64,000 bases of DNA from Candidatus Symbiopectobacterium endolongispinus (GTDB lineage: Bacteria; Pseudomonadota; Gammaproteobacteria; Enterobacterales; Enterobacteriaceae), in NCBI RefSeq assembly GCF_018777385.1, contig NZ_JAFJYB010000002.1, positions 124,001 to 188,000 of the forward strand, read 5' to 3'. Of the stretch, positions 27,321-40,436 are shown in pieces; position 1 is the first letter of the stretch; each line of letters starts with the position of its first letter. The position numbers and the translations under genes are program-made. A model generated the notes under the pieces. It saw only the letters and a program-made list of their open reading frames with translations. It did no database searches and was not told the DNA's origin.

Positions 27321-27762
27321 AAACAGTGATAAAGAGCCTGACGAAAAGGTTATTCATGATAATGGTTGTTGACTATTATGTATACCTTCATATTTTATCG
27401 AATGGCTGCATTATTGTTGCTCTGTTTTACGGTTAACGCATTTTGATTATGTTCCCCTGAAACCGTTTTTTTTCATTAAAATCTGTCAGATAGGAAATAA
27501 TAAGGATTGTATTAATCGGGGTATTCTCAAAAGGGAAAAATGGCGCAAGTTCGTCATTTATCAGTAAAAAACGTAACACTTTTTGAACATACCAAGGGAT
27601 AAAAATAATATATACAAACACATACTTGTGTTGAAATACGTTATTACGTTCCAACCTCGCATTATTATAATAATTCATGAATGCCATACTGCTTTTATTG
27701 TGATTTAAATCACAATTTTACAGTCAGCCTTGATGGCGTTACCCTTTATGTCTATTGCATAG
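27321..27762. other. AT-rich intergenic region
   Basis: About 440 bp between the cyclase gene and scrK. A minus-strand 84-codon ORF (27433-27687) has a hydrophobic middle (KYVFVYIIFIPWYVQKVL) but no recognisable family and no clear ribosome site; I treat it as doubtful. The right part holds the scrK promoter. Confidence 0.5.
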
Positions 27763-27776
27763 CTAAACCGTTTTAA
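27763..27776. promoter_or_regulatory. candidate ScrR operator upstream of scrK
   Basis: CTAAACCGTTTTAA, an imperfect copy of the perfect palindrome found before scrY (28784). 36 bp before the scrK start. ScrR, a LacI-type repressor, is known to bind such sites before scrK and scrY. Confidence 0.6.
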
Positions 27777-27811
27777 TTAATGTTTAGCCTGCGGTTTATT
27801 AGGAGACAATC

Positions 27812-28738
27812 ATGACGGCAAAAGTATGGGTGCTGGGCGATGCAGTGGTGGATTTACTCCCTGAAGGTCAGAGCCGTTTGTTGCAGTGCCCCGGCGGTGC
27901 TCCTGCCAATGTAGCCGTGGGCATTGCACGGCTGAATGGATGTAGCTGTTTTATCGGTCGCGTGGGCGACGATCCTTTTGGCCAGTTTATGAGGCAAACA
28001 TTACAAGATGAGCGCGTGGATACCAGCTACCTGCGTTGCGATCCTGCGCACCGTACCTCAACTGTGGTTGTTGCACTGGACGAGCAGGGGGAGCGCTCAT
28101 TTACCTTTATGGTGCGCCCGAGTGCCGATCTGTTCCTTGAAACTGCAGATTTGCCTGCATTTCACACTGGCGAATGGTTGCATGCCTGCTTGATAGCCTT
28201 GTCTGCCGAGCCATAGCGTACCGCCACCTATACCGCGATGACGCGTATGCGTGCCCAAGGCGGTTTCGTCAGTTTCGATCCGAATATCCGTGAAGATCTC
28301 TGGCCGAATAAAACGTTATTGCGAGAGTGTCTGCGGCAGGGGCTGCCTCTGGCCGATGTGGTGAAGCTGTCTGAAGAGGAACGGTTGTTTATATCCGACA
28401 GTGAGGACGTACCGCATAGTATGGCCAGGCTTGCGCAGGAAAATGGCATCAGACTGCTGTTGGTTACTAAGGGTAAGTCTGGCGTGCTCGCGTGGTTTAA
28501 CGGTGAAATTCACCATTATGAAGCGCGACCCGTGGTAAGTGTGGACACCACGGGCGCTGGAGATGCTTTTGTCGCCGGACTGCTGTGGGGGTTGGCTGAA
28601 CACGGTTTGCCACATGACGTTACTGCGCTCACCCGCCATTTAGGCTATTCACAACTCTGCGGTGCACTTGCCACCACAGCAAAAGGCGCAATGACTGCGC
28701 TGCCTTATCTTGAACAACTTCAGCAACAGTTCCCCTGA
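27812..28738 (+). pseudogene. scrK: fructokinase ScrK, single nonsense codon
   Basis: PfkB-family sugar kinase of 308 codons, SD AGGAGA. N-terminal VWVLGDAVVDLLPEGQSRLL, substrate motif CPGGAPANVAVG, and C-terminal ATP/catalytic motif VDTTGAGDAFVAGLLWGL with the catalytic Asp. A TAG at 28214-28216 replaces the Ser expected in LSAEPS-RTATYTAM (TCG to TAG); the frame is otherwise continuous. ScrK phosphorylates the fructose released by ScrB. Part of the sucrose regulon with scrY, scrA, scrB and scrR. Confidence 0.9.
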
Positions 28739-28783
28739 GGAATCCCGCATCTGATCGGCATTTTGCGACTTGCTTCATAATGA

Positions 28784-28797
28784 CTAAACCGGTTTAG
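28784..28797. promoter_or_regulatory. ScrR operator upstream of scrY
   Basis: Perfect 14-bp palindrome CTAAACCGGTTTAG, 46 bp before the scrY start; the LacI-family type of site expected for ScrR. The repressor gene itself is broken. Confidence 0.75.
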
Positions 28798-28830
28798 CAA
28801 TTTAATACACCGATACCTATGCTTCCTTAG

Positions 28831-30350
<1,520 letters not shown>

Positions 30351-30423
30351 TTGATATCACCCTGGCGGAGGAGGCTTCGCCAGGGGTATTGACAACGACA
30401 ATAATGAAAACACAGAGGTTGCT

Positions 30424-31785
30424 ATGGACTTTGAACAGATTGCCCGGTCATTGTTGCCGTTACTGGGCGGAAAAGAGAACATTGCCAGCGCCGCGCCTGC
30501 GCCTTGTCCTGGTGGAAGATGCCAAGGCGGATATGACAGCTATCGGTAAAGTGGACGGGGTTAAGGGGTGTTTTCGTAATGCCGGACAGTTGCAGGTTAT
30601 CTTCGGTACTGGAATCGTTAATAAGGTCTACGCAGCGCTGATTCAGGTGGCTGGGATTGGCGAAACCAGTAAAGCCGACGTAGCGAAAATCGCTGCGCGT
30701 AAACTGAATCCGCTCCAGCGTGTGGCCCGGTTGCTTTCCAATATTTTTGTGCCGATTATCCCTGCCATTGTTGCATCCGGTTTACTGATGGGCCTGCTCG
30801 GCATGGTGAAAACCTATGGTTGGGTAAGTGCGGATAATGCGCTCTATATCATGCTGGACATGTGCAGTTCCGCCGCGTTTATCATTCTGCCGATTTTGAT
30901 TGGCTTTACCGCAGCGTGTGAGTTTGGTGGTAACCCCTATCTCGGGACTACGCTTGGGGGGGGTTGACGCACCCCGCACTCACTAATGCCTGGGGGGTGG
31001 CTGCCGGCTTCCATACCATGAACTTTTTCGGCATTGAAGTGGCGATGATTGATAAGGGCACGGTCTTTCCCGTCCTGCTGGCAGTGTGGTTTATGAGTAT
31101 CGTGGAGCGGCAACTGCGCAGTGTGATTCCTGATGCGCTCGATCTTATCCTGACGCCTTTCCTCACGGTGATTATCTCCGGGTTTGTTGCCTTGCTGATC
31201 ATCGGACCGGCGGGTCGTGCACTGGGCGATGGCATCTCATTTGTACTCAGCACGCTTATCGCGCACGCCGGTTGGTTGGCTGGATTGCTGTTCGGTGGGC
31301 TCTATTCAGCTATTGTTATTACCGGGGTGCACCACAGTTTCCACGCCATCGAAGCGGGGTTGCTCGGCAACCCGTCGATTGGTGTCAACTTTTTGCTACC
31401 CATCTGGGCAATGGCGAATGTGGCGCGGGGGGGGGGGGGGGGGGGCTTGTCTGGCGGTATGGTTTAAAACCCGTGGTGTGAAAATCAAAGCGATTGCGCT
31501 GCCTTCCGCATTTTCCGCTCTGTTGGGCATTACGGAAGCGGCCATTTTCGGCATCAACCTGCGCTTTTTGAAGCCGTTTATCGCGGCATTGATCGGGGGG
31601 CGGCAGGCGGCGCCTGGGTGGTCTCGGTGCATGTGTACATGACATCGTTGGGCTTAACCGGGATACCGGGCATGGCTATCGTGCAGGCCAATTCGTTGAT
31701 GAATTATATCATCGGGATGGTCATCGCTTTTGGTGCTGCCTTTGTGGTTTCTTACCTACTTAAATACGAAACGGATTCAGAGTAA
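30424..31785 (+). pseudogene. scrA: sucrose PTS enzyme IIBC ScrA, broken
   Basis: From ATG 30424: MDFEQIARSLLPLLGGKENI, then a small deletion near 30495 that removes the EIIB active-site Cys segment (family AHCATRLRL; here only LRLVLV remains) and shifts the frame. The EIIC membrane domain follows (FVPIIPAIVASGLLMGLLGM ... ITGVHHSFHAIEAGLLGNPS) with further frame breaks in G runs at 30956-30963, 31427-31445 (19 G) and 31595-31600. The end LKYETDSE overlaps the scrB start. ScrA would import sucrose as sucrose-6-phosphate. At least four lesions. Confidence 0.9.
31427..31445. repeat. poly-G tract of 19 in scrA
   Basis: Nineteen G in a row replace the short G-rich codons for GGAC in NVARGGAC. 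It breaks the frame. Tracts this long are rare in enterobacterial chromosomes; slippage in the cell or an assembly error are both possible. Confidence 0.85.
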
Positions 31786-33196
31786 TGACGCTACAGCCTC
31801 TGCTGCCTGCCATTTTGCAGGCAGTGATGAAAGGTCAATCACGGGCTCAACAAGACAGTCACTATCCCGGCTGGCATTTGGCTCCGATGACCGGATTACT
31901 TAACGATCCCAATGGCTTTATTCACTTCCAGGGGCGTTATCACTTGTTTTATCAGTGGAATCCCCTTGGTTGCCAGCATGCAAATAAATGCTGGGGGCAT
32001 TGGAGTTCGCCGGATCTGTTGCACTGGCAGCATGAACCTATCGCGCTGATGCCGGACAGCGAGTTTGACCGCAGCGGCTGTTACCCTGGCTGCGCGGTGG
32101 ATAATCACGGCGTGCTGACACTGTGCTATACCGGCAACGTCAAGTTTGATAACGGTGGGCGTACGGCCTGGCAGTGTCTGGCGGTACAAAATGCCCGCGG
32201 CGGTTTTGACAAACTGGGGCCGGTTATCCCGTTGCCGGAAGGGTACACTGGCCACGTGCGCGACCAGAAAGTGTGGCATCACCAGCAGCATTGGTACATG
32301 GTGCTGGGCGCGCAGGATCACCAAAAACAGGGAAAGGTGTTGCTCCTGCGGTCTGACGATCTTATGCAGTGGCAACCGTTGGGAGAGATAGCCGGCAGCG
32401 GCATCGGCGGGCTTGGCGATGCCGGATTAATGTGGGAATGCCCAGATTTGTTTACCTTGGATGATAAAGATTTTCTGATTGTCTGCCCACAGGGGGTGGC
32501 CCGGGAAGAAACGCGTTTTCTCAACAGTTACCCGAGCGCCTATGTATCTGGTGAACTTGATTACCATCAGGCCAGTTATCGCCACGGCCCTTTGGTGAAG
32601 ATGGATGCCGGATTTGAGTTTTATGCCCCGCAAACGGCGCTCAGCGCGGACGGGCGACGCTTGCTGGTGGGATGGATGGGCGTGCCGGATGGTGAAGAGA
32701 TGTCTCAACCTACTACCGCGCATGGCTGGATCCACCAGATGACCTGCGTGCGTGAGCTGTCGCAACACAATGGCACGCTTTACCAACGTCCGATACGTGA
32801 ATTGCAAGGATTGCGCGAGGATGAGCAACACTGGCAAGGTGTGGCTGATGACGCCCCGGTGCTGGAAGCGCAAAGCCTGGAACTGGAACTTGCCAGCCGA
32901 GGGCCGATAATGCTCAATTTTGCCGATACGCTGATACTCACCTGGCGATCTGATGGCCTGCGTCTGGCAAGGCTTAGCCGGATAACCGGCGAGTGGCAAT
33001 ACCGCTATTGGCCGGGAGACGTGCGCGAACTGCACATCTTGTGCGATCGTTCCATCGTAGAAATTTTCATTAACGACGGAGAAGGGGGGGGATGAGCAGC
33101 CGCTATTTCCCCGTGCATCCCGCCACGTTGGCGTTGAGCGGTGGTGCGAATCTGCGAGCGCGCTACTGGTCGTTGCGATCGTGCATGGTAGGATAG
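31785..33196 (+). pseudogene. scrB: sucrose-6-phosphate hydrolase ScrB, 3' frameshift
   Basis: GH32 family enzyme of about 470 residues. The nucleophile motif is LLNDPNGFIHFQGRYHLFY, the acid/base motif WECPDLF. The RDP motif reads HVRDQKVW, keeping the Asp but with Gln for the usual Pro. The frame is open to 33093, where a G run (33084-33091, eight G) shifts it; the true end MSSRYFPVHPATLALSGGAN follows in the next frame to 33196. The start shares a base with the scrA stop. It would split sucrose-6-phosphate to glucose-6-phosphate and fructose. Loss of ~35 C-terminal residues of the beta-sandwich and the RDQ change suggest inactivity. Confidence 0.9.
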
Positions 33197-33227
33197 GAGA
33201 TTATTTTACTAAAATGACGCACTTGTT

Positions 33228-34255
33228 GTGAGAAAAACCAAAAGCATCACCATTAGTGATATCGTCGCATTGGCAGGAGTATCCAAGGCAACCGCCAGTC
33301 TGGCGCTTAACGGGCGCGGTAAAGAGCTGCGTGTCGCGCAGGAAACGCGCGAACGCGTTCTGGCTATAGCTCAACAGCAGCATTATCAACCCAGTATTCA
33401 TGCGCGGCTGCTACGCGATAACCGCGGCCATACGTTGGGGTTTGTGGTGCCGGAAATCACCAATTATGGTTTTGCGGTTTTTTCTCATTAATTGGAAAAT
33501 TTGTGTCGAGAAGCGGGGCTGCAATTACTGATCTCCTGTACCGATGAGAATCCCGGTCAGGAAACGGTGGTGGTGAACAACCTGGTTTCACGTCAGGTAG
33601 ATGGGTTGATTGTGGCTTCCAGCATGTTGAGCGACAGTGATTACGTTAAGCTTAACGAGCAACTGCCGGTGGTGCTGTTTGACAGGCACATGAATGACAC
33701 CACGCTGCCGCTGGTGATCACCGATTCCATTACTCCCACGGCGCAACTGGTGGAGCGCATTGCGCGCCAGCACCCTGACGAGTTTTATTTTCTTGGCGGA
33801 CAATCTCGTTTGTCGCCTACGCGAGATCGGTTGGAAGGGTTTCGTCAGGGGTTGGCACGTGCCGGTGTTGGGCTGAAACCGGAGTGGATTATTCATGGCA
33901 ATTACCACCCCAGCAGCGGTTATGAAATGTTTGCATCATTGTGCGCGCGACTCGGGCGCCCCCCAAAGCCTTGTTTACAGCCTCCTGTGGGTTGCTGGGG
34001 GGCGTTCTGCGCTATATGAGTCAACACAATCTGCTCAATAGCGATATCCATTTGGCCAGTTTCGACGATCACTATCTGTATGATTCGCTGTCTATTCGTA
34101 TCGATACCGTGCAACAGGATTGCCGCCAACTGGCCTATCACTGCTTCGAAATGATTACGCAGTTAGTCAATGATGAAGAGCCCACCGCGCTGCAACGTTA
34201 TTTGCCCGCAACCTTACAGTGGCGACATGAAGCCGAAAATAAAAATAGTGATTAA
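33228..34255 (+). pseudogene. scrR: sucrose operon repressor ScrR, broken
   Basis: LacI-family repressor. Helix-turn-helix [20 protein letters not shown], then the sugar-binding domain from [23 protein letters not shown] at 33489-33491 interrupts [12 protein letters not shown] where Klebsiella ScrR has Glu (GAA to TAA). A frameshift in a C/A run near 33962 breaks [13 protein letters not shown]; the C-terminus [14 protein letters not shown] is intact in the last frame. I use GTG at 33228 as start. Its operators before scrK and scrY remain. Confidence 0.9.
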
Positions 34256-34705
34256 TGGTGTTTTTGCAGCATTAAAAAATTAAAAACCAAATTAACGCTG
34301 CCAGTGTTGAAATATAAACATGAGAACGAATTAACACTGGCTCGGTGATCATAGGTTTTGCAAATAAGAGAAATGTCTATAAGCACTAAAAAGGTTAATT
34401 GATTTTTAATAGAAAGTTATATTTCTACCGACTGCACTTTTAGCTGGCCCGCCCGAATCGAATTGGTGCAATGTACTTGGCTGTGTTTTTTCAATGCCCT
34501 GGTTTTCCACGTTCCTTCCTGAGTTTTATTCATATTTATCAACTAATTGATTGCTGAGTTTTACTTCTGGCACATTTGTTGCTGATTCTTTCTCCGCTAA
34601 CAGAATATATCCCTGTGGCACGCTAACTGATCGACGCACTGGGCCAACTCTGTGGCTCCATTCTACTAAAGGGACGTAATCTCTTATTACTGATGGGGCG
34701 ATGAT
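34256..34705. other. AT-rich intergenic region before the amino acid transporter
   Basis: 450 bp with no convincing gene. It should hold the promoter of the 34706 gene; I cannot place -10 and -35 elements with confidence. Confidence 0.5.
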
Positions 34706-35833
34706 ATGAATCACAAACTGGTCAAACTGACGGTAGCAGCAGCATTGGTTTCCTCTGTCATGGGTGCCGCCAACGTGATGGCGGAAGAAATTAAAATCGG
34801 CGTAGTGTTACCGTTAAGCGGCCCGCTCAGCGGATATGGTCAGCCCTCTCAGAAAGGCGTTGAGCTGGTAAACAGCATGGAGCCGACGCTGAAAAATGGC
34901 GATACCGTCAAACTGAATCATTATCGATGACAAAAGCGACAAGGTAGAAGCGGCTAACGCCATGCAGCGTCTGGTTTCGAGCGATAAAGTCGATGCGGTG
35001 ATCGGTGAAGTGACCTCCACCAACACGCTGGCGATGACCAAAATGGCGGAAGACACCAAAACCCCGTTGGTTTCTCCCACGGCCACTAACGACCGTGTAA
35101 CCAGTGGCCGTCAATATGTGAGCCGCGTGTGCTTCTCTGACAGCTTCCAGGGGATCGTTGGCGCTAACCTGGCATAACGCGATCTGGGTGCCAAAACGCG
35201 GCGATTATGTATGACAGCAGCAACGACTACTCCGTTGGTCTCGCTAAAGCCTTCCGTACTCAGTTCCTGAAAAACGGGGGCACCATTCCTATCGAAGTGC
35301 AGGCTCCTGGCGGCAGCAAAGATTTCAAAGCACAACTCTCCTCGGTTAAAGCCAAGAATGTCGACATGATTTATATGCCGATCTACTACACCGAAGGCGC
35401 GCTGATTGCGGTGCAGGCCAAACAACTGGGCCTGAACGTGCCGGTGGTAGGCGGTGACGGTCTGGCGGCGGATCCAGTGTTCTTCAAACTGGGCCAGGAT
35501 GCGGTAAAAGGTTACATGACCACCGATTACTACTCACCGAATGCCAAAGAGCAAACGCCGGAAGGGGAGAAATTCATCAAAGCCTGGACGGAAAAATACA
35601 GTGAACCGACCCACACCTGGGGCGCGATGACGGCCGATGCCTACAAGATGATCATCAATGCCATGAACCAGTGTGATAATCCGAAAGATCGCGTGTGCGT
35701 TAATGACAAAATCCGTGCTACCAGCGGCATCACTGGCACGCTGACGCTGAAAGATGGCGATGCTATCCGCAGCGTGGTGATCAACGAAGTGAAAAACGGC
35801 GAACTGGCGTTCAAAACGGTGGTAAACCCGTAA
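34706..35833 (+). pseudogene. branched-chain amino acid ABC transporter substrate-binding protein, broken
   Basis: Periplasmic binding protein of about 375 residues. Signal peptide LTVAAALVSSVMGAANVMA, then IKIGVVLPLSGPLSGYGQPS, VDAVIGEVTSTNTLAMTKMA, IMYDSSNDYSVGLAKAFRTQ and MIYMPIYYTEGALIAVQAKQ. A frameshift near 34915 (KLNHYR stop; correct IIDDKSDKVEAANAMQRLV in the next frame) and an in-frame TAA at 35175-35177 (GANLA-RDLGAK), with an indel just after, break it. It is of the HAAT type but clearly different from E. coli LivJ/LivK, so no symbol is given. First gene of the transporter operon. Confidence 0.85.
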
Positions 35834-35857
35834 TCGCGGGAAAATAAGGATTAAAAA

Positions 35858-36756
35858 ATGGATGCAGCCATTTTCTTCCAACAGGTCGTTAACGGCATGA
35901 GTTTGGGCAGTATGTACGCGTTGATCGCTATTGGTTATACCATGGTGTATGGCGTGCTACGTCTGATCAACTTTGCTCATGCCGATATCATGATGGTGGG
36001 GGCATTTCTTGCCATGTTTGGTACCACCTATTTTGCGCTGCCCTTCGGGGCAGCAATTCTGTTTGCCGTGCTGTTTTCTGCGCTGCTCGGGGTCTGTATC
36101 GATCAGATTGCCTATCGGCCACTGCGCGGCGCGTCAAAAATCCCCATGCTGATCACCGCCATCGGTGTCAGCTTCTTTTTGGAAAACCTGTTCAACGTGC
36201 TGTTTGGCGGCAGCCCGCGTTTCTTTGAAACGCCGCCATTTTTCAACCGCACTATCACGTTCGGCAGCATCATAATCACCAACGTGGCCTGGATTGTGCC
36301 GCTGGTGACGCTGGTGTTGTTGGCCTGGATCTTGTTCATTCTCTATTGCACCCGTCAAGGCATGGCGATCCGCGCCGTGGCCTTTGATGTCAACACCGTG
36401 CGCCTGATGGGGATCGATGCCAACCATATCATTGCGTTTGTGTTTGCGCTCGGCAGCTCGCTGGCCGCTCTCGGCGGGATCTTTTACGCCACCAGCTACC
36501 CCACCATTGATCCGCTGATGGGGGTCTTGATCGGTCTGAAAGCCTTTGCCGCCGCCGTGCTCGGGGGGATCGGCAGCGTCACCGGAGCAGTGATCGGCGG
36601 CTTTATCCTGGGGTTCACCGAAGTGGTGGCGGTTGCCGCGGTGCCGGAACTGGGGGGTATAAAGACGCCTTTGCATTTATGTTTTTGATTTTGGTTTTGC
36701 TATTCAGACCGGTCGGCATCATGGGCGACGAGCGGTTGGAAAGGAGTCGCTTCTGA
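35858..36756 (+). pseudogene. livH: branched-chain amino acid ABC permease LivH, 3' frameshift
   Basis: Membrane permease of about 299 residues: QQVVNGMSLGSMYALIAIGY and YTMVYGVLRLINFAHADIMM at the start and VLGGIGSVTGAVIGGFILGF as the loop contacting the ATPase. A G run at 36652-36657 slips after AVPELGG, cutting the last membrane segment; the correct end AFAFMFLILVLLFRPVGIMG is in the next frame, ending at 36756 and overlapping livM. 24 bp after the binding-protein gene. Confidence 0.85.
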
Positions 36757-37786
36757 TGAAAATGCCAGCCACGTCTCTCTCAACTTTTTTTGTTATGCAG
36801 CGCTGCTGGTTGTCAGTGTGCTGATGCTGAGCGTTTTTCAAAACCTGTTTAACGACTACATCATCCGCATTATCTGCAACATCTTCATTTTTATGATCTT
36901 GGCGGTTAGCTACAACCTGATTAACGGCGTCACCGGGCAACTCTCTCTGGAGCCAAACGGCTTTGTTGCGGTAGGGGCTTACGTGACCGCTATTTTGCTG
37001 TTAACAGCCGATGCCAAAACCAATATGTACGAAATGGCCGCGACCAGCCCGTTCATTTTGGCTATTCACACCTCATTTTTACCGGCGCTGTTGATCAGCG
37101 GCCTGTGTGCTGCGGTGCTGGCGGTGCGTCTCTCGTTCCCTGTGTTTCGGGTGCGCGGCGACTACCTGGCGATAGTAACCCTGGGGTTCGGTTTTATTAT
37201 CAAAATCCTGGCGATCAATAACCCGCAAATCACCAACGGCGCTATCGGCATCAATGAGATCCCGCAGGCCAGCAATATGCTGTTCTGGTGTGGATTGGTG
37301 GCGCTGGTGGCCATCGTGCTGGTGTTGCAGGTGGTGTATTCCAAATACGGCCGTGCCATGAAAGCGGTGCGTGATGATGAGGATGCGGCGATTGCCATGG
37401 GCATCAACACCTTCCGCATGAAAACCTATGCCTTTGCCACTAGCGCCTTTTTCGAAGGTATCGGCGGTGGCCTGCTGACCATTACTTCTCCCGACCTGTT
37501 TGACTTCATGCTGACTTTCCAACTGCTGATCATCATCGTGCTGGGTGGTTTGGGCAGAACCACGGGGGCGATCCTTGGCACCATCATTGTGGTGGGTAGC
37601 GGTGAATGGCTGCGCTTCCTCGATCAGCCGCTCAATCTGTTCGGTCAGGATCTGGGCTCACACCCCGGCTTACGTATGGTGGTGTTCTCCCTGGTGTTGC
37701 TGGTCATCATGTTGTTTGCCCGCGAAGGGCTGCTGGGAAAACAGGAGATTTGGGAAATCAACAGGAAGCGCCGTCATGGAAAATAA
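36756..37786 (+). pseudogene. livM: branched-chain amino acid ABC permease LivM, 5' frameshift
   Basis: From ATG 36756 (overlapping the livH stop) MKMPATSLSTFF runs into a frameshift at the T run near 36782-36788. The rest is open from 36790 on: FNDYIIRIICNIFIFMILAV, GVTGQLSLEPNGFVAVGAYV, VRGDYLAIVTLGFGFIIKIL and LGGLGRTTGAILGTIIVVGS. A restart at ATG 36818 (MLMLSVFQNLF) would give 322 residues lacking only the first ~20, so some function is conceivable. LivM pairs with LivH in the membrane channel. Confidence 0.8.
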
Positions 37787-38554
37787 AACGGTTCTTAACG
37801 TCGACAACATTGTGATGCAGTTTGGCGGGCTGCGTGCGATTGATAGCGTCAGTTTCAGCATCAATGAAGCCGAGATCTTTGGGCTTATCGGCCCGAACGG
37901 TGCGGGCAAAACCAACATGTTCAACGTGATTACCTCGAACTACAAGCCGACCTCGGGCTGCGTCAGTTTAGGAGATACCACCATCACGGGGCTAAAACTT
38001 AATGTAGTGGTTAACAAGGGGATTGCGCGCACGTTTCAAAATATCCGCCTGTTCGGTTCCATGACGGTGCTGGAGAACGTCTTGAGCGGTTTCGACGCGC
38101 GATTCATTACTCATTTATTGAGGCGGCACTGCATATGGGGCGTTTCTTTTCGGCAGAACGCAAAGCCAAAGAAGAGGCTATGAAGATTCTGGAGTACATC
38201 GGGATTGCCCAGCATGCCAATGCCCTGGCCACTAACCTCAGCTATGGGAATCAACGCAAGGTGGAGATCGCCCGCGCATTGGCGACGTCGCCATCACTGC
38301 TGCTGTTGGATGAGCCCGCTGCAGGCATGAACCAGAAAGAGACCAGCGAACTAGCGCAGCTGATTTTCAAAATGCGCGATGACTTCAAACTGACAGTGCT
38401 GTTGATCGAACATGATATGTTGTTTGTCAACACGCTGTGTGAACGTGTCATGGTGCTGGACTACGGCAAGCCGTTGTTTAGCGGGAAGACGCAGGAGGCC
38501 ATCAACAACAAAGAGGTGATTGCCGCCTATCTGGGGGACATCGACTATGCTTAA
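37776..38554 (+). pseudogene. livG: branched-chain amino acid ABC ATPase LivG, frameshifted
   Basis: ABC ATPase of about 258 residues. Walker A reads [12 protein letters not shown] where GKTT is usual, so a nucleotide-contacting Thr is Asn (ACC to AAC). The frame breaks near 38105 (FDARF-SFIEAALHMGRFF). The second half has signature LSYGNQRKVEIARAL (LSYGQQR is usual) and Walker B SLLLLDEPAAGM. Overlaps livM by 11 bp and livF by 8 bp. A frameshift plus altered core motifs make it inactive. Confidence 0.85.
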
Positions 38555-39241
38555 GACCGAAAATCTACAGGTATTTTACGGGTTGATTCATGGACTGAAA
38601 GGCGTCGATATAGAGGTCAATAACAGCGAAATTGTTACCCTGATTGAGAGTAACGGCGCAGGAAAAACCTCGGCGCTGAGCGGTATCCTCAACATGGTGA
38701 AATCGTCGGGTACGGTAACCTTCCTCAATGAAGAGGTCACACACAGCCAAACGCACCAGATTGCGCGCAAAGGGCTGGCGCTGGTGCCGGAAGGGCGCAA
38801 GGTGTTCACCAACCTGACGATTGAAGAAAACCTGAAAATGGTGGCGTACAACAACCCAGTCAATTTCTATTATCTGTGTGAGAAGATGTATGCCCTGTTT
38901 CCTCGCTTAAAGGAGCGCCGCCATCAAATGGCGGGCACCATGAGCGGCGGCGAACAGCAGATGCTGCGATTGCACGCGCCCTGATGAGCGAGCCTGTCTT
39001 GCTGATGTTGGATGAATCCAGCCTCGGGTTGGCACCGAAGATTGTGGGCGAGGTGTTCAACATCATCAAGCAGTTGCAGAATGAGAACATTACCATTCCG
39101 CTGGTAGAACAGAATGCGACGGCGGCATTGAAAATCGCCGACCGTGCTTATGTGCTGGAGAATGGCAATATCGTACTGCACGGGGCGGCGGCGGATATTC
39201 TCGCCAATCCTGAGGTGAAACGGATGTATCTCGGGGGATGA
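38547..39241 (+). pseudogene. livF: branched-chain amino acid ABC ATPase LivF, frameshifted
   Basis: Second ATPase, about 232 residues. Walker A region TLIESNGAGKTSALSGIL (IGANGAGKTT is usual), GLALVPEGRKVFTNLTIEEN, signature MSGGEQQML, then a one-base indel near 38970 that removes AIARA. The rest continues LMSEPVLLMLDESSLGLAPK (Walker B; DEPSLGLAP is usual) to YLGG. Last gene of the operon. Confidence 0.85.
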
Positions 39242-39405
39242 TCCCGCGCGAGTGCCTTTTTACTCATGATTGTATGTATAGAAAAACCCGCTATTGATGC
39301 CGTCTGCTATGATCCTGACAATGTTCTCCCTTTTATCCAATGTCCTGTTTATTGAACACTCTGTTTATTAAACCAAAGGTGCCGTTGATAACCCGGTAGG
39401 ACTTT

Positions 39406-40179
39406 ATGGAAGCGTGGCTGGATCATTTTGTGACCCAATCTGTCACCTATTCGCTGATTGCGGTGATGTTAGTGGCTTTTTTGGAATCGCTGGCGCTGGT
39501 GGGGCTGTTGCTGCCCGGCACGGTGATGATGGCGACATTGGGCGCGCTCATCGGTAGCTGGCAACTGAGCCTGTACGCGGCATGGGGTGCCGGGTCGATG
39601 GGCTGCCTGCTAGGCGATTGGATATCCTATTTCATCGGTTGGAAATTCAAAACGCCACTGCACAATTGGTCGTTTTTAAAGAAACACCAGACTTTACTGC
39701 GCCGCACGGAGCACGCCTTGCACCAACACCCGATGCCCACGATCATCATCGGGCGCTTCGTTGGCCCAACCCGCCTGTTGATCCAGATGGTAGCTGGGAT
39801 GCTGGCGCTTCCCCCCACGCGCTTTGCGCTGCCTAATATCATTGGCTGCATTGTCTGGCCGCCAGTCTATTTTATGCCGGGCATTTTGGCGGGCGTCGCG
39901 TATGACATTCCGTCTGGTAGCAACAGCGCGTCATTCCGCTGGTTGCTGCTGGGGGTGGCAATACTGGTGTGGCTTGCCGGATGGCTAGGTTGGCGCTGGT
40001 GGAACAGTCGTAAGCAAACCAAAAGCCGTAAACGCTTGAAGTGGTTAACCGTGGCGCGTTTACACTGGTTGGCTCCGTTGACCATGACGGCCGCCGTCGC
40101 GGGGGTAGTGATGTTGCTTCAACACCCGATGATGCCGGTGTACACCAATCTGCTAGGTAAAGTGGTGCTGCGAGGATAA
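39406..40179 (+). CDS. yabI: DedA-family membrane protein YabI
   Basis: Intact 257-codon gene. DedA/SNARE-associated family marks are FLESLALVGLLLPGTVMMAT, GCLLGDWISYFIGWKFK and the GRFVGPTRLLIQMVAGM motif of this family, with several membrane segments and a basic loop near residue 205 (SRKQTKSRKRLKWL). DedA proteins are proposed lipid carrier flippases that support membrane integrity and proton balance. In E. coli yabI also neighbours thiQPB, so the place is conserved, but here the ilvB'-ilvN fragment lies between them. Confidence 0.93.
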   Translation: MEAWLDHFVTQSVTYSLIAVMLVAFLESLALVGLLLPGTVMMATLGALIGSWQLSLYAAWGAGSMGCLLGDWISYFIGWKFKTPLHNWSFLKKHQTLLRRTEHALHQHPMPTIIIGRFVGPTRLLIQMVAGMLALPPTRFALPNIIGCIVWPPVYFMPGILAGVAYDIPSGSNSASFRWLLLGVAILVWLAGWLGWRWWNSRKQTKSRKRLKWLTVARLHWLAPLTMTAAVAGVVMLLQHPMMPVYTNLLGKVVLRG

Positions 40180-40273
40180 CGTTATTGGGGCGCGTTTGGT
40201 TCGGTGAAATATCCGATAGAAGTGAGGTTGCTGTCCCCTTTTCGGCATGTCCGTGTTTCCCGGTTCCTCTCTT

Positions 40274-40355
40274 GTCATTCTCGACGAAAGCCGGGGATCT
40301 CTTTGAGAATAAAAGCGTTTCCTCGGTAAGAGATTCCCGCTTTCGCGGGAATGGC
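40274..40355. repeat. interspersed palindromic repeat, copy 1
   Basis: Starts GTCATTCTCGACGAAAGCCG and ends with ATTCCCGCTTTCGCGGGAAT (40333-40352) plus GGCGG, so its termini form a partial inverted repeat. Related copies are at 48083-48165 and, inverted, 55450-55531. The core fits ATTCCC-N8-GGGAAT. Confidence 0.75.
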
Positions 40356-40436
40356 GGTGGTGGGTCGGAATGACGCTGGAAGCAGTGCTGTTTGTCAGCA
40401 ACGCCGTCCAGCTCAGTGAGATTAGCGTCAGATCGC

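Noticed and set aside
27433-27687. Hydrophobic 84-codon minus-strand ORF between the cyclase gene and scrK
   Set aside because: One possible membrane segment but no ribosome site or known family; too weak to call a gene.
31385-31645. ORFs with proline runs at the poly-G tract
   Set aside because: They are the antisense reading of the G19 tract in scrA, not a proline-rich protein.
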